Assembly (NCBI GenBank): GCA_965225625.1
Contig: CBDDBH010000017.1
Coordinates: forward strand, 65,592-129,591
From: CBDDBH01 sp965225625
Lineage (GTDB): Bacteria; Pseudomonadota; Gammaproteobacteria; JADZEE01
Direction of reading: 5' to 3'
Length of the DNA: 64,000 nucleotides
Shown: piece after piece, positions 18,830 to 27,937 of the stretch
Layout: each line of letters opens with the position of its first letter
Position numbering within the stretch: position 1 is the first letter of the stretch
Position numbers and translations under genes: made by a program
Notes under the pieces: generated by a model
What the model was told of the DNA's origin: nothing
Database searches by the model: none
Seen by the model: only the letters and a program-made list of their open reading frames with translations

Positions 18830-19825
18830 ATGGCTGATTCAAGCTATCAAGTTACCCTGACCGGAGAGCTGAAACCCGGCATCGACCGCGGAACCGCAAT
18901 CAGCGAGTTCTGCAAGATGTTCAAACTTTCCGTCGACAAGGGCGAGCAGACCTTTGCCCGAGCGCCCGTAGTCATCAAAAAAAACGTGGACGAGGCGAGC
19001 GCGACAGCCTTTCACAATGCGTTAGAGAAGATTGGTTTGGTCGCGCAGATCGAACAGCAAGGATCTCCTGTCGTCAAGCCGGTTGAGTCCGCATCGAATG
19101 ATCCCGAGCCTGCTACTGCATCGGCGGCACACACGCCACCACCGGCTAAACTGGAGCAACCGGGTTTAAAATTCGAGATAGAGGGACAACCTGATTATTC
19201 CTTTCTCACCGTGCAGTTGCCCGCTGAGCAGACGCTGAAAGTGGAAGCCTCTGCTATGGCGACCATGGACACAAACATCACGATGAAGACCAAAGCGAAA
19301 GGCGGATTGGGCCGCTTGCTGACTTCCGAGTCGATCTTCATAAACGAGTTCACAGCCGAAGGCGGGCCGGGTGAGGTGGGCATAGCCCCTGGCGCGCCGG
19401 GGGACCTCGGCCACATATATCTGAGCGGTAACACCGTGTTCCTGCAGAATTCCGCGTTCGTCGCGTCGGGCATGGACGTGGAGACGGTGACCAAATGGCA
19501 GGGTCTGAATAAGGGATTTTTTTCCGGCGAGAGTTTTTTCCTTATTCGCTGCAGCGGTAAAGGTGACCTTTGGTTCAATACTTATGGCGGCATGATCGAA
19601 TTGGACGTAGACGGCGGTTACGTTGTTGATACCGGCAACATTGTCGGTTTTACCGAAGGGCTCGAGTACAAGATTTCCAAGGTGGGCGGCTACAAGTCGT
19701 TGTTTTTCTCCGGCGAAGGGTTCGTGTGCCGGTTCTCAGGGACTGGCAAGGTGTGGATCCAAACCCGCAGCGTACAGGCGCTCACCTCCTGGTTGTACCC
19801 TTTCAGACCGTCAAAAAAGGGGTAG
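18830..19825 (+). CDS. AIM24/TIGR00266 family protein with an N-terminal extension, copy 3
   Basis: 331 residues. The C-terminal 215 residues are an AIM24 domain (TLKVEASAMATMDTNI, LLTSESIFINEF, DVDGGYVVDTGNIVGFTEGL, FFSGEGFVCRFSGTGKVWIQTR). The first 85 residues (YQVTLTGELKPGIDRG ... APVVIKKNVDEASATAFHNALEKIGLVAQIE) form a separate small alpha/beta domain that I have seen in front of other membrane-associated proteins of gammaproteobacteria, joined by a Pro/Ala-rich linker. GGGAG precedes the ATG. Last gene of the M48-AIM24 operon. Confidence 0.88.
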   Translation: MADSSYQVTLTGELKPGIDRGTAISEFCKMFKLSVDKGEQTFARAPVVIKKNVDEASATAFHNALEKIGLVAQIEQQGSPVVKPVESASNDPEPATASAAHTPPPAKLEQPGLKFEIEGQPDYSFLTVQLPAEQTLKVEASAMATMDTNITMKTKAKGGLGRLLTSESIFINEFTAEGGPGEVGIAPGAPGDLGHIYLSGNTVFLQNSAFVASGMDVETVTKWQGLNKGFFSGESFFLIRCSGKGDLWFNTYGGMIELDVDGGYVVDTGNIVGFTEGLEYKISKVGGYKSLFFSGEGFVCRFSGTGKVWIQTRSVQALTSWLYPFRPSKKG

Positions 19826-19905
19826 CGCTCTGGTCTGTAGAACTTCTCCATTACGGAATGCAGACTGCGGCCAACGCTAGACTTCACGCTGTTTTCGCTA
19901 TTAGT

Positions 19906-20709
19906 TTAGCGCGGATTGACGCCATAGCCGCCGTCGACGACGATCTTGGCCCCATTGATATAGCCACCGCGGTCGGAGGCGAGGAACACGGCGACGTCGG
20001 CGACTTCTTCCACGGAACCCCAGCGACCTGCGAGGATGCCTTTTTGTTCGCAATAGCGGGCCAGAAACTCCGTCTTACTGGTTTGCGCACTCTGCGCCTG
20101 CGCCGTGGCCCACTCTTCGCGCCACTCAGTGGCAATCAGCCCGGGGATCAGAGCATTCACGGTGATGCCGGTCTCGGCGACGTCTCGGGCGAGGTAGCCA
20201 GTGATGTGGTTCATGGCAGCGTTGTTCAGGCCGTGAGTCATGGCAGTATCGTAAACGCTGGTCCCCGCAATACCGCTGATATTAATGATACGCCCGGCCC
20301 CGCCTGTGTCGAGATGGGGCATAAACGCGCGCGTTACGCGCAACATGCCGACCAGCTTGCCGTCGATGTCGGCCTGCCAGTCCGCATCGTCCCATAAAGT
20401 CTGCCTATCCAGACGCCGCATGCGGTGACCGGCATTGTTGACCAGGATATGGATGACACCGAATCGGTCGATGGCGGTCTTCGCTGCATTGTTAACCGCA
20501 TCGCTGTCAGTGATGTCGGTAGGTAGTGCAAGCACTTCCACACCACAAGCCGTGGTGATCTCGGCGGCCGTGGCCTCGAGCTTGTCGCGGGTTCGGGCGA
20601 GCAAGACCAGATTGACCCCTTCGCTGGCGAGGCCTCTCGCAATAGCCTTGCCGATACCCATGTTGCCACCGGTAATGACGGCCGTTCGGCCTGCCAATTT
20701 CATGTCCAT
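19906..20709 (-). CDS. SDR family protein lacking the canonical catalytic Tyr and Lys
   Basis: 267 residues. The cofactor site TGGNMGIGKAIA, the NNAG motif (ILVNNAGHRM) and the C-terminal GYINGAKIVVDGGYGV place it in the classical SDRs. At the active site the Ser is present (INISGIAG), but the YxxxK position reads HGLNN (DTAMTHGLNNAAMNH), so Tyr is replaced by His and Lys by Asn. Either the enzyme uses another mechanism or it binds without reducing. The sequence is otherwise intact, so this is unlikely to be decay. It is convergent with the AIM24 operon. Confidence 0.85.
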   Translation of the reverse strand: MDMKLAGRTAVITGGNMGIGKAIARGLASEGVNLVLLARTRDKLEATAAEITTACGVEVLALPTDITDSDAVNNAAKTAIDRFGVIHILVNNAGHRMRRLDRQTLWDDADWQADIDGKLVGMLRVTRAFMPHLDTGGAGRIINISGIAGTSVYDTAMTHGLNNAAMNHITGYLARDVAETGITVNALIPGLIATEWREEWATAQAQSAQTSKTEFLARYCEQKGILAGRWGSVEEVADVAVFLASDRGGYINGAKIVVDGGYGVNPR

Positions 20710-20809
20710 CGGTGTGGGTCGATACCTCGGTGGGAAGATAGTTCAGGCGCCCGGAGAGAAAATCCGCACCCATTTCTCCCTGATCACCGCCTTACCTATA
20801 TCCCGCTTT

Positions 20810-22897
20810 CTACAATAGGGTTATCTGACCCGCAACCAGGTGGAGCAGGGCAAGGACCAGGCAGGCCGCGCCGAGAGGAACCTGGATGCCTTCGATCTTG
20901 CGAATGTTCTGCGCTTGCCCGGCCAGCAGTTCCTGCGCCTTCCCCACCGCCGCTTCCGCGCTTCGACCCGCCTGGCTCGTCGCATCTTCAGCCGATGGCG
21001 CATCGGACTCGGGCCGTTTTTTCAGGAGCAGTTCGATTCCCAGAAACAAGCCCGCAACAATTGCCGCGGCTTGTGGAAGGAGGTTCGACAGCGGATTGAG
21101 AAGGCTCAGCACCAGCAGGAGCACTCCAACGGCGAGCGTGGCCACGCCGATAACGGGACGCAGCGGAGTCAACAGAGCATAGGCAGCACTGAGTGCAGGT
21201 ACTCGCGACGTAACGAATGGTCCGACGAGCAGTGCGCCCGAGGCGACGAGTGCCAGAACCAGGAGCAGCCTAAATATCGGATTTGGCCCGCCTGAGCCCG
21301 TCCCATCGATCTCGGAAGCTCGCATCTGCCGATTGCCGCCAACCCAGGAAGCTTTCCATGGCGGTGCCTTTTCGTTATCCCGGGTGACCAATGTGAGCCG
21401 GAATACCCAGGCCATATCGAGACCCTCGTCACGGTCAGTGTGGCGAATAAATGCCGCCTCGATCGGTAGGCCCCAGGTAAGTGGTCGACCGTCTCTATCC
21501 TTCTCCGCCACTACCCAGTCGCCATTGATACGCACCGCAATGACATCTTTCTTCTCTGTCCAGCCTGGGTCTGCCGCAAGCCACTCCTTTGCAGATTCAG
21601 CCAGGCTATCGGCGCTTCCGGGTCCCTGAAATACGCTCGAGTGATCGTCCCAGGTTCCTTCAGCCAGCTTGGCTTCCACTAGTTCCTCCGCTGCGGCGGC
21701 TCCGGCACTGAGGCCGTCAAGAATTCGTTTGGCTTCCGCATTCTGCGGGTCGATCTCAAGCGCTAACTCGAGGCTGCTTTGAGCCAGAGCGAAGGTCTCC
21801 TTTCTTCGCGCAGAGTCCGCGCTCTCGCTGGTGCTGTTACGCGTTCCGATCTCGATGAGTTGCTCAACCATGTTCTTTCGGCTCTCAGCGATGCCGTCCA
21901 GTCCGTTGTTGAGTTCAGCGATCAGGAACTGAGGGCTTTGCGGAACCTGCAGCGACTGGCTACCCATAATCCGGGCGATCGACGCCGAGATCGCGTCGCG
22001 GTCTGAGCCGTAGCGATTCGTGAAGCTCGCGAGCGTGTCTTTCACCGCGCTGCCGTAATCACTTTCGAATGCGTCGATCTTCTTTCGAAATTGATCCGCT
22101 GCTTCGATTATTTTGTCCTCCGCTCCGCTAAAGCTGCCGAAGTTCCGGACTTCTTGCAGAAACGGCGAGGCTTTCTGAGATACCGCCACGAGAGCCTTTA
22201 TATCCTGCGTTAACTGCTCTCGTTCGCCTTCAACTTTGCCGAGATCGTCCTTGACGGAGGCCTCCAGCCGATCGATCTCGGTTATCGTACGCGCGAACGC
22301 GGGATGCTTGCGCGTATCCACGACGTCTTGCCCTTGATCGAGTTGGTTCTCTATGGCTTGACTATGTTCGTCGACCAACTTGCGGGCGAACGCGAATGCC
22401 GCGACCGCCGCATCGACCTTTCCGAGCTTCATTATTAGAGTGCCTTCCCAGGCCTTCAGTCGGATTGCGTCCAGATCATCACGCGCCCGGTCAGAGAGCC
22501 GCTCTTCATCCCACTTAAAGCAGATCCAGACACCGACTTCTTCCATTCGTGCCTGCACCGTTTGAATCGTTTCGCGGGCCTTTGAAAGTTCGGGGTCAGA
22601 GGCAGACCAGCCTGAGTCAATCGCTTTGAGGTAACTGCCGAGCGCCTGACTTAGTTCTGAGCGCAGAGACTTCGTAATGTTGACAATGGCAGGAGGGCCG
22701 GATTGCCCGCTCACCTCCATCAGACGATCGCCCTCCTTCAATCGCTCGTATTTCTTAAATTCACTCTCGGTTTTTTCAACGAGCTTGCTGACAGTATAGA
22801 CGGCTTGGGTTTTGTCCGAGGGCGACTGTGCAGCGACGGGCAACGTGAAAATCGCCGCGAAAGAAAAAACGATGAAGGTGTATCGAATAAGGGCCAT
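20810..22897 (-). CDS. Large envelope protein of unknown function with signal peptide and C-terminal membrane helices
   Basis: 695 residues; I do not recognise the family. A Sec signal peptide (IRYTFIVFSFAAIFTLPVAAQ) is followed by about 400 residues of mostly helical, charged sequence, including a TPR-like segment near FALAQSSLELALEIDPQNAEAKRIL. Then comes a compact domain (EWLAADPGWTEKKDVIAVRINGDWVVAEKD...). At the C-terminus four hydrophobic helices begin at FRLLLVLALVASGALLVGPFV and end at the terminus (AACLVLALLHLVAGQITLL). GGAGA precedes the ATG. The topology suggests an inner-membrane protein with a large periplasmic N-terminal part. It stands alone between an SDR gene and a divergent carboxylase operon. 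Confidence 0.75.
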   Translation of the reverse strand: MALIRYTFIVFSFAAIFTLPVAAQSPSDKTQAVYTVSKLVEKTESEFKKYERLKEGDRLMEVSGQSGPPAIVNITKSLRSELSQALGSYLKAIDSGWSASDPELSKARETIQTVQARMEEVGVWICFKWDEERLSDRARDDLDAIRLKAWEGTLIMKLGKVDAAVAAFAFARKLVDEHSQAIENQLDQGQDVVDTRKHPAFARTITEIDRLEASVKDDLGKVEGEREQLTQDIKALVAVSQKASPFLQEVRNFGSFSGAEDKIIEAADQFRKKIDAFESDYGSAVKDTLASFTNRYGSDRDAISASIARIMGSQSLQVPQSPQFLIAELNNGLDGIAESRKNMVEQLIEIGTRNSTSESADSARRKETFALAQSSLELALEIDPQNAEAKRILDGLSAGAAAAEELVEAKLAEGTWDDHSSVFQGPGSADSLAESAKEWLAADPGWTEKKDVIAVRINGDWVVAEKDRDGRPLTWGLPIEAAFIRHTDRDEGLDMAWVFRLTLVTRDNEKAPPWKASWVGGNRQMRASEIDGTGSGGPNPIFRLLLVLALVASGALLVGPFVTSRVPALSAAYALLTPLRPVIGVATLAVGVLLLVLSLLNPLSNLLPQAAAIVAGLFLGIELLLKKRPESDAPSAEDATSQAGRSAEAAVGKAQELLAGQAQNIRKIEGIQVPLGAACLVLALLHLVAGQITLL

Positions 22898-23325
22898 TAT
22901 ATTTCTCCGTTATCCAGGAAATGAGTTTTCCTAGGGCTTTTGAACGCTCTGGTGTGCACGGATTTTTACTGCGTCAGCAGGTGCTCCTCCCGAACCGACT
23001 CCCCCGGTCTGAATACGATGGGCTTGTTAAAGCCGAGCCTCGATTCGAGTCTAGCACAGTGTTTGTGGCGCCTCCGCTAGTTAGCGCGTGCGCCTGTCAA
23101 TGTCAGGTCCATCGTTGTGCCAGTGCCGTGTGGGCCGCACACATGCAGAGTTCGCGTGGTAGGGCTAATGCGACAACACATTATCGGTTACGTGTTAAGC
23201 TTACCGCGCCCTGGAACGGCGCTTAAAGTAAAGCGCTCGCGCTTACCTGGGTTCACAGTTAAATTGCAGCTTTGGATCAATCTGTCGCTCGCACGACTAG
23301 CAAAAGCCCGGACCAGAATTACGCG
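22898..23325. other. Intergenic region between divergent genes, nothing recognised
   Basis: About 430 bp separate the envelope-protein gene (minus) and the carboxylase operon (plus). It must carry promoters for both. Short open frames here are not protein-like, and I see no clear operator or terminator. Confidence 0.5.
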
Positions 23326-25266
23326 ATGTTAACGGTAAATATAGACGCCGGCGGCACCATGACGGATGCGCTCATAGCCGGCGACGAACTCGTGTACACC
23401 ATCAAAGTGGATTCCACCCCGCATGACCTGACGGTCGCCATGATGGCGCTCATCGATCAGGCCGCGGGCGATCTGGGTTATGCCAACCGCCGTGATTTTC
23501 TCGATCAGGTGACTGTAATTCGCTGGTCCTCGACCGTCACGACGAACGTACTGGCGCAACGCAGCGGGCCGAAAGTCGGCTTGCTGGTTGATGCCGGAGA
23601 GAAGACACGTTTGTACGGGCAGGACGATTCCCCGGCGGTAGACAGCCTCATAAGCGCGGCGAATATTATCGAACTTGAAGCTGATCACGATGCCACGCAG
23701 GTGCTCGGTGCGGTGCGTGGTCTGCTTGAAGACGGGGTTCGTCGGGTTTGCGTGAGCTTCGCGGGTGCGTTTACCGATCCGAGCCGGGAACGTGCGGCCA
23801 AAACCGTCATCAGCGAGCAATATCCCGATCACGTGCTCGGCGCGGTGCCGGTTCTTCTCGGATCGGAGATGGTACAAGCACCCGACGACATGACCCGTAC
23901 CCATTTCTCCCTTATCAATGCCTATGCGCATCCGGCGCTGGCCAGCGCATTGTTCAAAGCTGAAGAGCGGCTCAAGGTCGATGACGACTGGCGCGGCACG
24001 TTGCTGGTCGGTCACACCAACGGCGGCATGGCACGCATTGGCAAGACCAAAGCGGTGGATACGATTGAGTCGGGGCCGGTGTTTGGTACCTTCGCCGTGG
24101 CATACTTCGCGCGGCAATATGGTCTGGATACGATGGCATGCGTGGATGTCGGTGGCACGACGGCGAAAATCAGTTTCGTGCGTGACGGTGTTCCAATGGA
24201 AAGCGAGGGCGGCGATCTTTTCGGGATCCCCATCAAAACCCCGCTGCAGATGTTACGTTCGCTGGCACTGGGCGGCGGCAGCGTTGTAAGTGTAGATGCG
24301 GGCGAGATCGGTCTGGGCCCTGAGAGTATGGGCGCCGCTCCCGGCCCAGCCTGCTACGGTTTAGGCGGCACGAATGCGACGCTGACGGACTGTTATGTGG
24401 TGCTGGGCTACGTCGATCCGGTCAGTTTTCTGGGGGGGCGCCGACAACTGGATGTGGAGCAGGCGCGAGCGGCTATAGACGAGCACGTTGCGCGGTCCCT
24501 CAACGTGTCAATCGAGCAGGCCGCGTTGGCCGCGTGTGATCGCGCTGCGGAGATGTTGGCGGCGCTCGTTACGCGCACGGCGGCGGAGGCGGGCATTGAT
24601 ACCACTGCGTTACCCCTGTTCGCTTATGGTGGTAACGGGCCGCTGGTCGCGTCATTTGCGGCGAAGCTGTTAAGCGTTGAATCGCTCTATGTTTCTTTTG
24701 CCTTGGGCCCGGTGTTCAGCGCCTTCGGTACCGCTATCGGTAATGTGGCCCATGTCTATGAACAAGGTGTGAGTGCTTCTTCGGAAAGGGGTTCCGTTGC
24801 AGCGCAGATACCTGACGTTATAGCTCAATTACGCGCCGCTGCTCTGAGCGATCTGGAAAGCGAGGGATTTGCCGGCGACGACGCGCAATTTAGTGCTGAA
24901 TTCGACCCGGTTGCAGATGGCGGTGTACGTATCAGTCTGCCCATCGATGGTTCATCGCTACCGACTTTACCCGTAATTGATCAGGCCGTGGTTCGAGCGC
25001 GCATCGAATTTGCGGTGCCCACCCATTCGCCGGAGGTGGCGCGACGCGACTCCGCGCAGGCGTTGACACCGATCGGGACGCGGCCGGTCATGATCGAATC
25101 TGAGTTTAAAGATTTGCCGGTTTATGACAGCACGACCTTGACCGTCGGTGATACAGTGCTTGGACCGGCGGTGATTGGCGGCGGCAGTGTGTCCTGTCTG
25201 CTGCACCCGGGCTGGAGCCTGCGCATTGATGAGTTTGGCAACGGCGTGATGACAAAGGATAGTTGA
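23326..25266 (+). CDS. Acetophenone/acetone carboxylase-type HyuA subunit (Apc1-like)
   Basis: 646 residues (about 70 kDa) of the hydantoinase A/oxoprolinase family. The ASKHA nucleotide-binding motifs are visible: NIDAGGTMTDALI at the N-terminus and CVDVGGTTAKISFV in the middle, with ESGPVFGTF between. In acetone and acetophenone carboxylases such subunits use ATP to activate the ketone or bicarbonate. I start at ATG 23326, directly at the first motif; an upstream extension is not family-like. It is the first of five genes with the size and order of apc1-apc5 of Aromatoleum. Substrate not determined. Confidence 0.87.
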   Translation: MLTVNIDAGGTMTDALIAGDELVYTIKVDSTPHDLTVAMMALIDQAAGDLGYANRRDFLDQVTVIRWSSTVTTNVLAQRSGPKVGLLVDAGEKTRLYGQDDSPAVDSLISAANIIELEADHDATQVLGAVRGLLEDGVRRVCVSFAGAFTDPSRERAAKTVISEQYPDHVLGAVPVLLGSEMVQAPDDMTRTHFSLINAYAHPALASALFKAEERLKVDDDWRGTLLVGHTNGGMARIGKTKAVDTIESGPVFGTFAVAYFARQYGLDTMACVDVGGTTAKISFVRDGVPMESEGGDLFGIPIKTPLQMLRSLALGGGSVVSVDAGEIGLGPESMGAAPGPACYGLGGTNATLTDCYVVLGYVDPVSFLGGRRQLDVEQARAAIDEHVARSLNVSIEQAALAACDRAAEMLAALVTRTAAEAGIDTTALPLFAYGGNGPLVASFAAKLLSVESLYVSFALGPVFSAFGTAIGNVAHVYEQGVSASSERGSVAAQIPDVIAQLRAAALSDLESEGFAGDDAQFSAEFDPVADGGVRISLPIDGSSLPTLPVIDQAVVRARIEFAVPTHSPEVARRDSAQALTPIGTRPVMIESEFKDLPVYDSTTLTVGDTVLGPAVIGGGSVSCLLHPGWSLRIDEFGNGVMTKDS

Positions 25267-25653
25267 GTGATCGAAAAAATCCGATTTACCGAATACCTCG
25301 ATCTGGATTTGAACGACGACGGCTGGTACTGCCACAGCTGTGGCCATCGGCTGATAGACGCGACGCAAAACTACAAACGCGGCTGCCTCGTCGGCGAGCG
25401 CGATCCCAGCGAAATACACCCTCCGGTTATCAGCGGGGACTACACGTTTTCGCCGGACCCCGAATGGGTGCGGATCCTCGAGTTCTATTGCCCAGAATGT
25501 GGCCGCCAGATTGAAACCGAGTACTTACCGCCCGGCCACCCCATTACCCACGATATCGAAGTCGATATTGCATCGCTGAAACGACGCATCGATGCAGGCG
25601 AACTGCAAGTGGAAGATGGTCACCTGGCCCTGCGCAGTGGGGACGCAGGCTGA
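25267..25653 (+). CDS. Acetophenone/acetone carboxylase small subunit (Apc2/AcxC-like)
   Basis: 128 residues (about 15 kDa) beginning with GTG immediately after the Apc1-like stop. Two Cys pairs (CHSCGH near residue 22 and CPECGR near 78) suggest one bound zinc. The spacing and the sequence DDGWYCHSCG match the gamma subunit of acetone carboxylase and the small subunit of acetophenone carboxylase. It is needed for complex assembly in the family. Its 1-bp spacing to the next gene implies strict cotranslation. Confidence 0.85.
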   Translation: MIEKIRFTEYLDLDLNDDGWYCHSCGHRLIDATQNYKRGCLVGERDPSEIHPPVISGDYTFSPDPEWVRILEFYCPECGRQIETEYLPPGHPITHDIEVDIASLKRRIDAGELQVEDGHLALRSGDAG

Positions 25654-25654
25654 A

Positions 25655-27910
25655 ATGCCAGCCGACTCGACCAAGATCCTAGATTCCATCGATGTCGACA
25701 TCGGTGGAACCTTTTGCGATCTCGTGCTGACCCTCAATGGTGAACGTACTATCGTCAAATCGCCGACTACGCCGCAGGACTTGTCGATTTGTTTCATCAA
25801 CGCCGTTGAAGACGCCGCTGATGCGGTAGATATGGATGTGCATGAGTTGTTGCCGCAAATAGAAATTATTCGTTACTCCACCACGGTTGCCTTGAATCGC
25901 CTTATCCAACGCACCGGGCCGCGCATAGGCCTGGTTGCCACTGAAGGCCACGAAGACGCCACCCTGATCGGCCGAGGCGCGCAGTGGACCGACGGTAAGC
26001 GGGTGTCGCAACGCCGCAATCTGGCCATTCAGAGTAAGCCCACCCCATTGGTGGCTCGCGACATGATTGTCGGTATCAAAGAGCGTATCGACTCAGCGGG
26101 CAACGTGTTGCGGCCGCTGGATGAAGCGGACGTGCGGCGCAAGCTCCGCACGCTGGTCGATAACGGCGCGCGCGCCATTGTCGTGTCGTTGTTGTGGTCG
26201 TTTGTGAACGCCGATCACGAGCGGCGCATTAAGGAGATCATCCGCGAGGAGTACAAGGAATATCACATTGGCTATTTGCCGGTCGTGCTTTCTCACCAGG
26301 TGGTGGCGAAGCTGGGCGAATACGAGCGCACGATGACGGCGATACTTGATGCCTATCTGCAGCGAGCGATGCAAATGGAGCTTTCGGCGACCTGGGATCG
26401 CCTGCGCGAACATGGCTACAGGGACAGCTTCTTGATGATCCACAATTCGGGCGGCAGCGCGGATCTGTTTAAAACCACGGCCTGCCGTACCTTCAATGGT
26501 GGACCGGTCGCAGGCCTTATGGGCTCGGTACATTTCGCCAGTCAGATGGGCCACAAGAACGTCGTCGCCTGCGATATGGGTGGCACCAGTTTTGATGTCG
26601 GACTGGTGGTGGAATCGAGCGTGCGAAACTACGAGTTCCGCCCGATCATCGACACTTGGATGGTGGGGGTAACCATGCTGCAGACGATTTCCGTGGGCGC
26701 CGGCGGTGGATCCATTGCGTCCATTAATCAACTGCTGGGTGGACGTCTCGACGTAGGACCGAACAGCGCGGGCTCCATGCCGGGGCCGGTTTGCTACGAC
26801 CTGGGCGGTACCGAACCGACGGTGACCGATGCCGATCTGGTGCTCGGTTACATCAATCCGGACCATTATTTCGGTGGCAGGATGAACCTGAATAAGGGCA
26901 AAGCCGAGCGCGCCATCAAAGAGCGGATCGCCGAACCGCTCGGCATCGCGGTAGAGCAGGCGGCCGCGCTGATCCGCTACGTGGTGGATCAGAACATGGC
27001 CTCGGCGATCAAGCGGGAAGTACACCTGCGCGGTTACAAACCCGAAGACTTCGTGCTGTTTGCGTTCGGCGGCGCCGGGCCTACGCATGTCAGCGGATTC
27101 ATGGCAGATATCCCCAAGGCGGTCATTTTCCCGTCCGCTCCGGTGTTTTGCGCCATGGGTTCATCGGTGCTCGATATTGTGCATTTGTATGAACAGTCCC
27201 GACGCATGATCTTTATGCAGGCGATTACGGAGCAGTTGTCCATCGAGCGGGACGCCTTCAACAGCGTGGTGGACAGCCTCATCGCGCGCGCTGAGCAGGA
27301 TCTGCAGGCCGAAGGTTTGCCACTGGATGCGGCGCGCTATTCGCTTGAACTCGACATGCTTTATGGCGGTCAGGTTAACGTCAAACGCATGGCCTCACCG
27401 ATCCTGCACATTAAATCCGATGCCGACGCTCAAGCCGTTTACGATGCCTTTGAACAGGAGTTCTCGGAGGCGTTCAGCCCCCTGGTCGTCAATAAGCCTG
27501 GGGGCGTGTATCTCGACAGTTTCGTGCTGCGCGTCGCCGTGCCAACGACCAAACCAAAACTGGTCTCGTTGCCACTGGAAGATGCGGACGCGACTGCGGC
27601 ATTGATCGGTAACCGCCCGGCCTATTGGCCGTCGGCTGGCGAGTTCGTGGATACGCCGGTTTTTCGTTTTGAGTCGCTTAAACCCGGGAATCACGTTGCG
27701 GGTCCGGCTATCGTCGAGGCTGATTTGACCACGGTCGTGATTGCGCCGGGGCAGCATCTGGCGATCGACGAATACGGGCTGGGTGTTTTCGAAGGTGCAG
27801 CGGCGGCGGCGCCGACTTTCTCGGATGCCGACGTCAGCCGCACGGTGGCGGTACGCGACGGTCGTCGCAGTGAAGATGAAACGGATCTGGCGAAGCTCGC
27901 AGACAAATAG
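25655..27910 (+). CDS. Acetophenone/acetone carboxylase-type HyuA subunit (Apc3-like)
   Basis: 751 residues (about 82 kDa), the second hydantoinase A/oxoprolinase subunit. Motifs: DVDIGGTFCDLVL at the N-terminus, FNGGPVAGLMGS, and CDMGGTSFDVGLV near residue 310. The N-terminal QRTGPRIGLVATEGHEDATLIGR is typical of the larger subunit. ATG 25655 lies 1 bp after the Apc2-like stop; an upstream in-frame ATG inside that gene (25592) is rejected. It would form the ATP-using core together with the Apc1-like protein. Confidence 0.88.
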   Translation: MPADSTKILDSIDVDIGGTFCDLVLTLNGERTIVKSPTTPQDLSICFINAVEDAADAVDMDVHELLPQIEIIRYSTTVALNRLIQRTGPRIGLVATEGHEDATLIGRGAQWTDGKRVSQRRNLAIQSKPTPLVARDMIVGIKERIDSAGNVLRPLDEADVRRKLRTLVDNGARAIVVSLLWSFVNADHERRIKEIIREEYKEYHIGYLPVVLSHQVVAKLGEYERTMTAILDAYLQRAMQMELSATWDRLREHGYRDSFLMIHNSGGSADLFKTTACRTFNGGPVAGLMGSVHFASQMGHKNVVACDMGGTSFDVGLVVESSVRNYEFRPIIDTWMVGVTMLQTISVGAGGGSIASINQLLGGRLDVGPNSAGSMPGPVCYDLGGTEPTVTDADLVLGYINPDHYFGGRMNLNKGKAERAIKERIAEPLGIAVEQAAALIRYVVDQNMASAIKREVHLRGYKPEDFVLFAFGGAGPTHVSGFMADIPKAVIFPSAPVFCAMGSSVLDIVHLYEQSRRMIFMQAITEQLSIERDAFNSVVDSLIARAEQDLQAEGLPLDAARYSLELDMLYGGQVNVKRMASPILHIKSDADAQAVYDAFEQEFSEAFSPLVVNKPGGVYLDSFVLRVAVPTTKPKLVSLPLEDADATAALIGNRPAYWPSAGEFVDTPVFRFESLKPGNHVAGPAIVEADLTTVVIAPGQHLAIDEYGLGVFEGAAAAAPTFSDADVSRTVAVRDGRRSEDETDLAKLADK

Positions 27911-27937
27911 TTTAGAACCAAAAACCAGGTAATACCT

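Noticed and set aside
19726..20397. Plus-strand 223-codon open frame
   Set aside because: It runs through the AIM24 end and antisense to the SDR gene, whose motifs are clear; a shadow frame.
26093..27088. Minus-strand 331-codon open frame
   Set aside because: Antisense to the Apc3-like gene, rich in His/Arg and without family features; a high-GC shadow.
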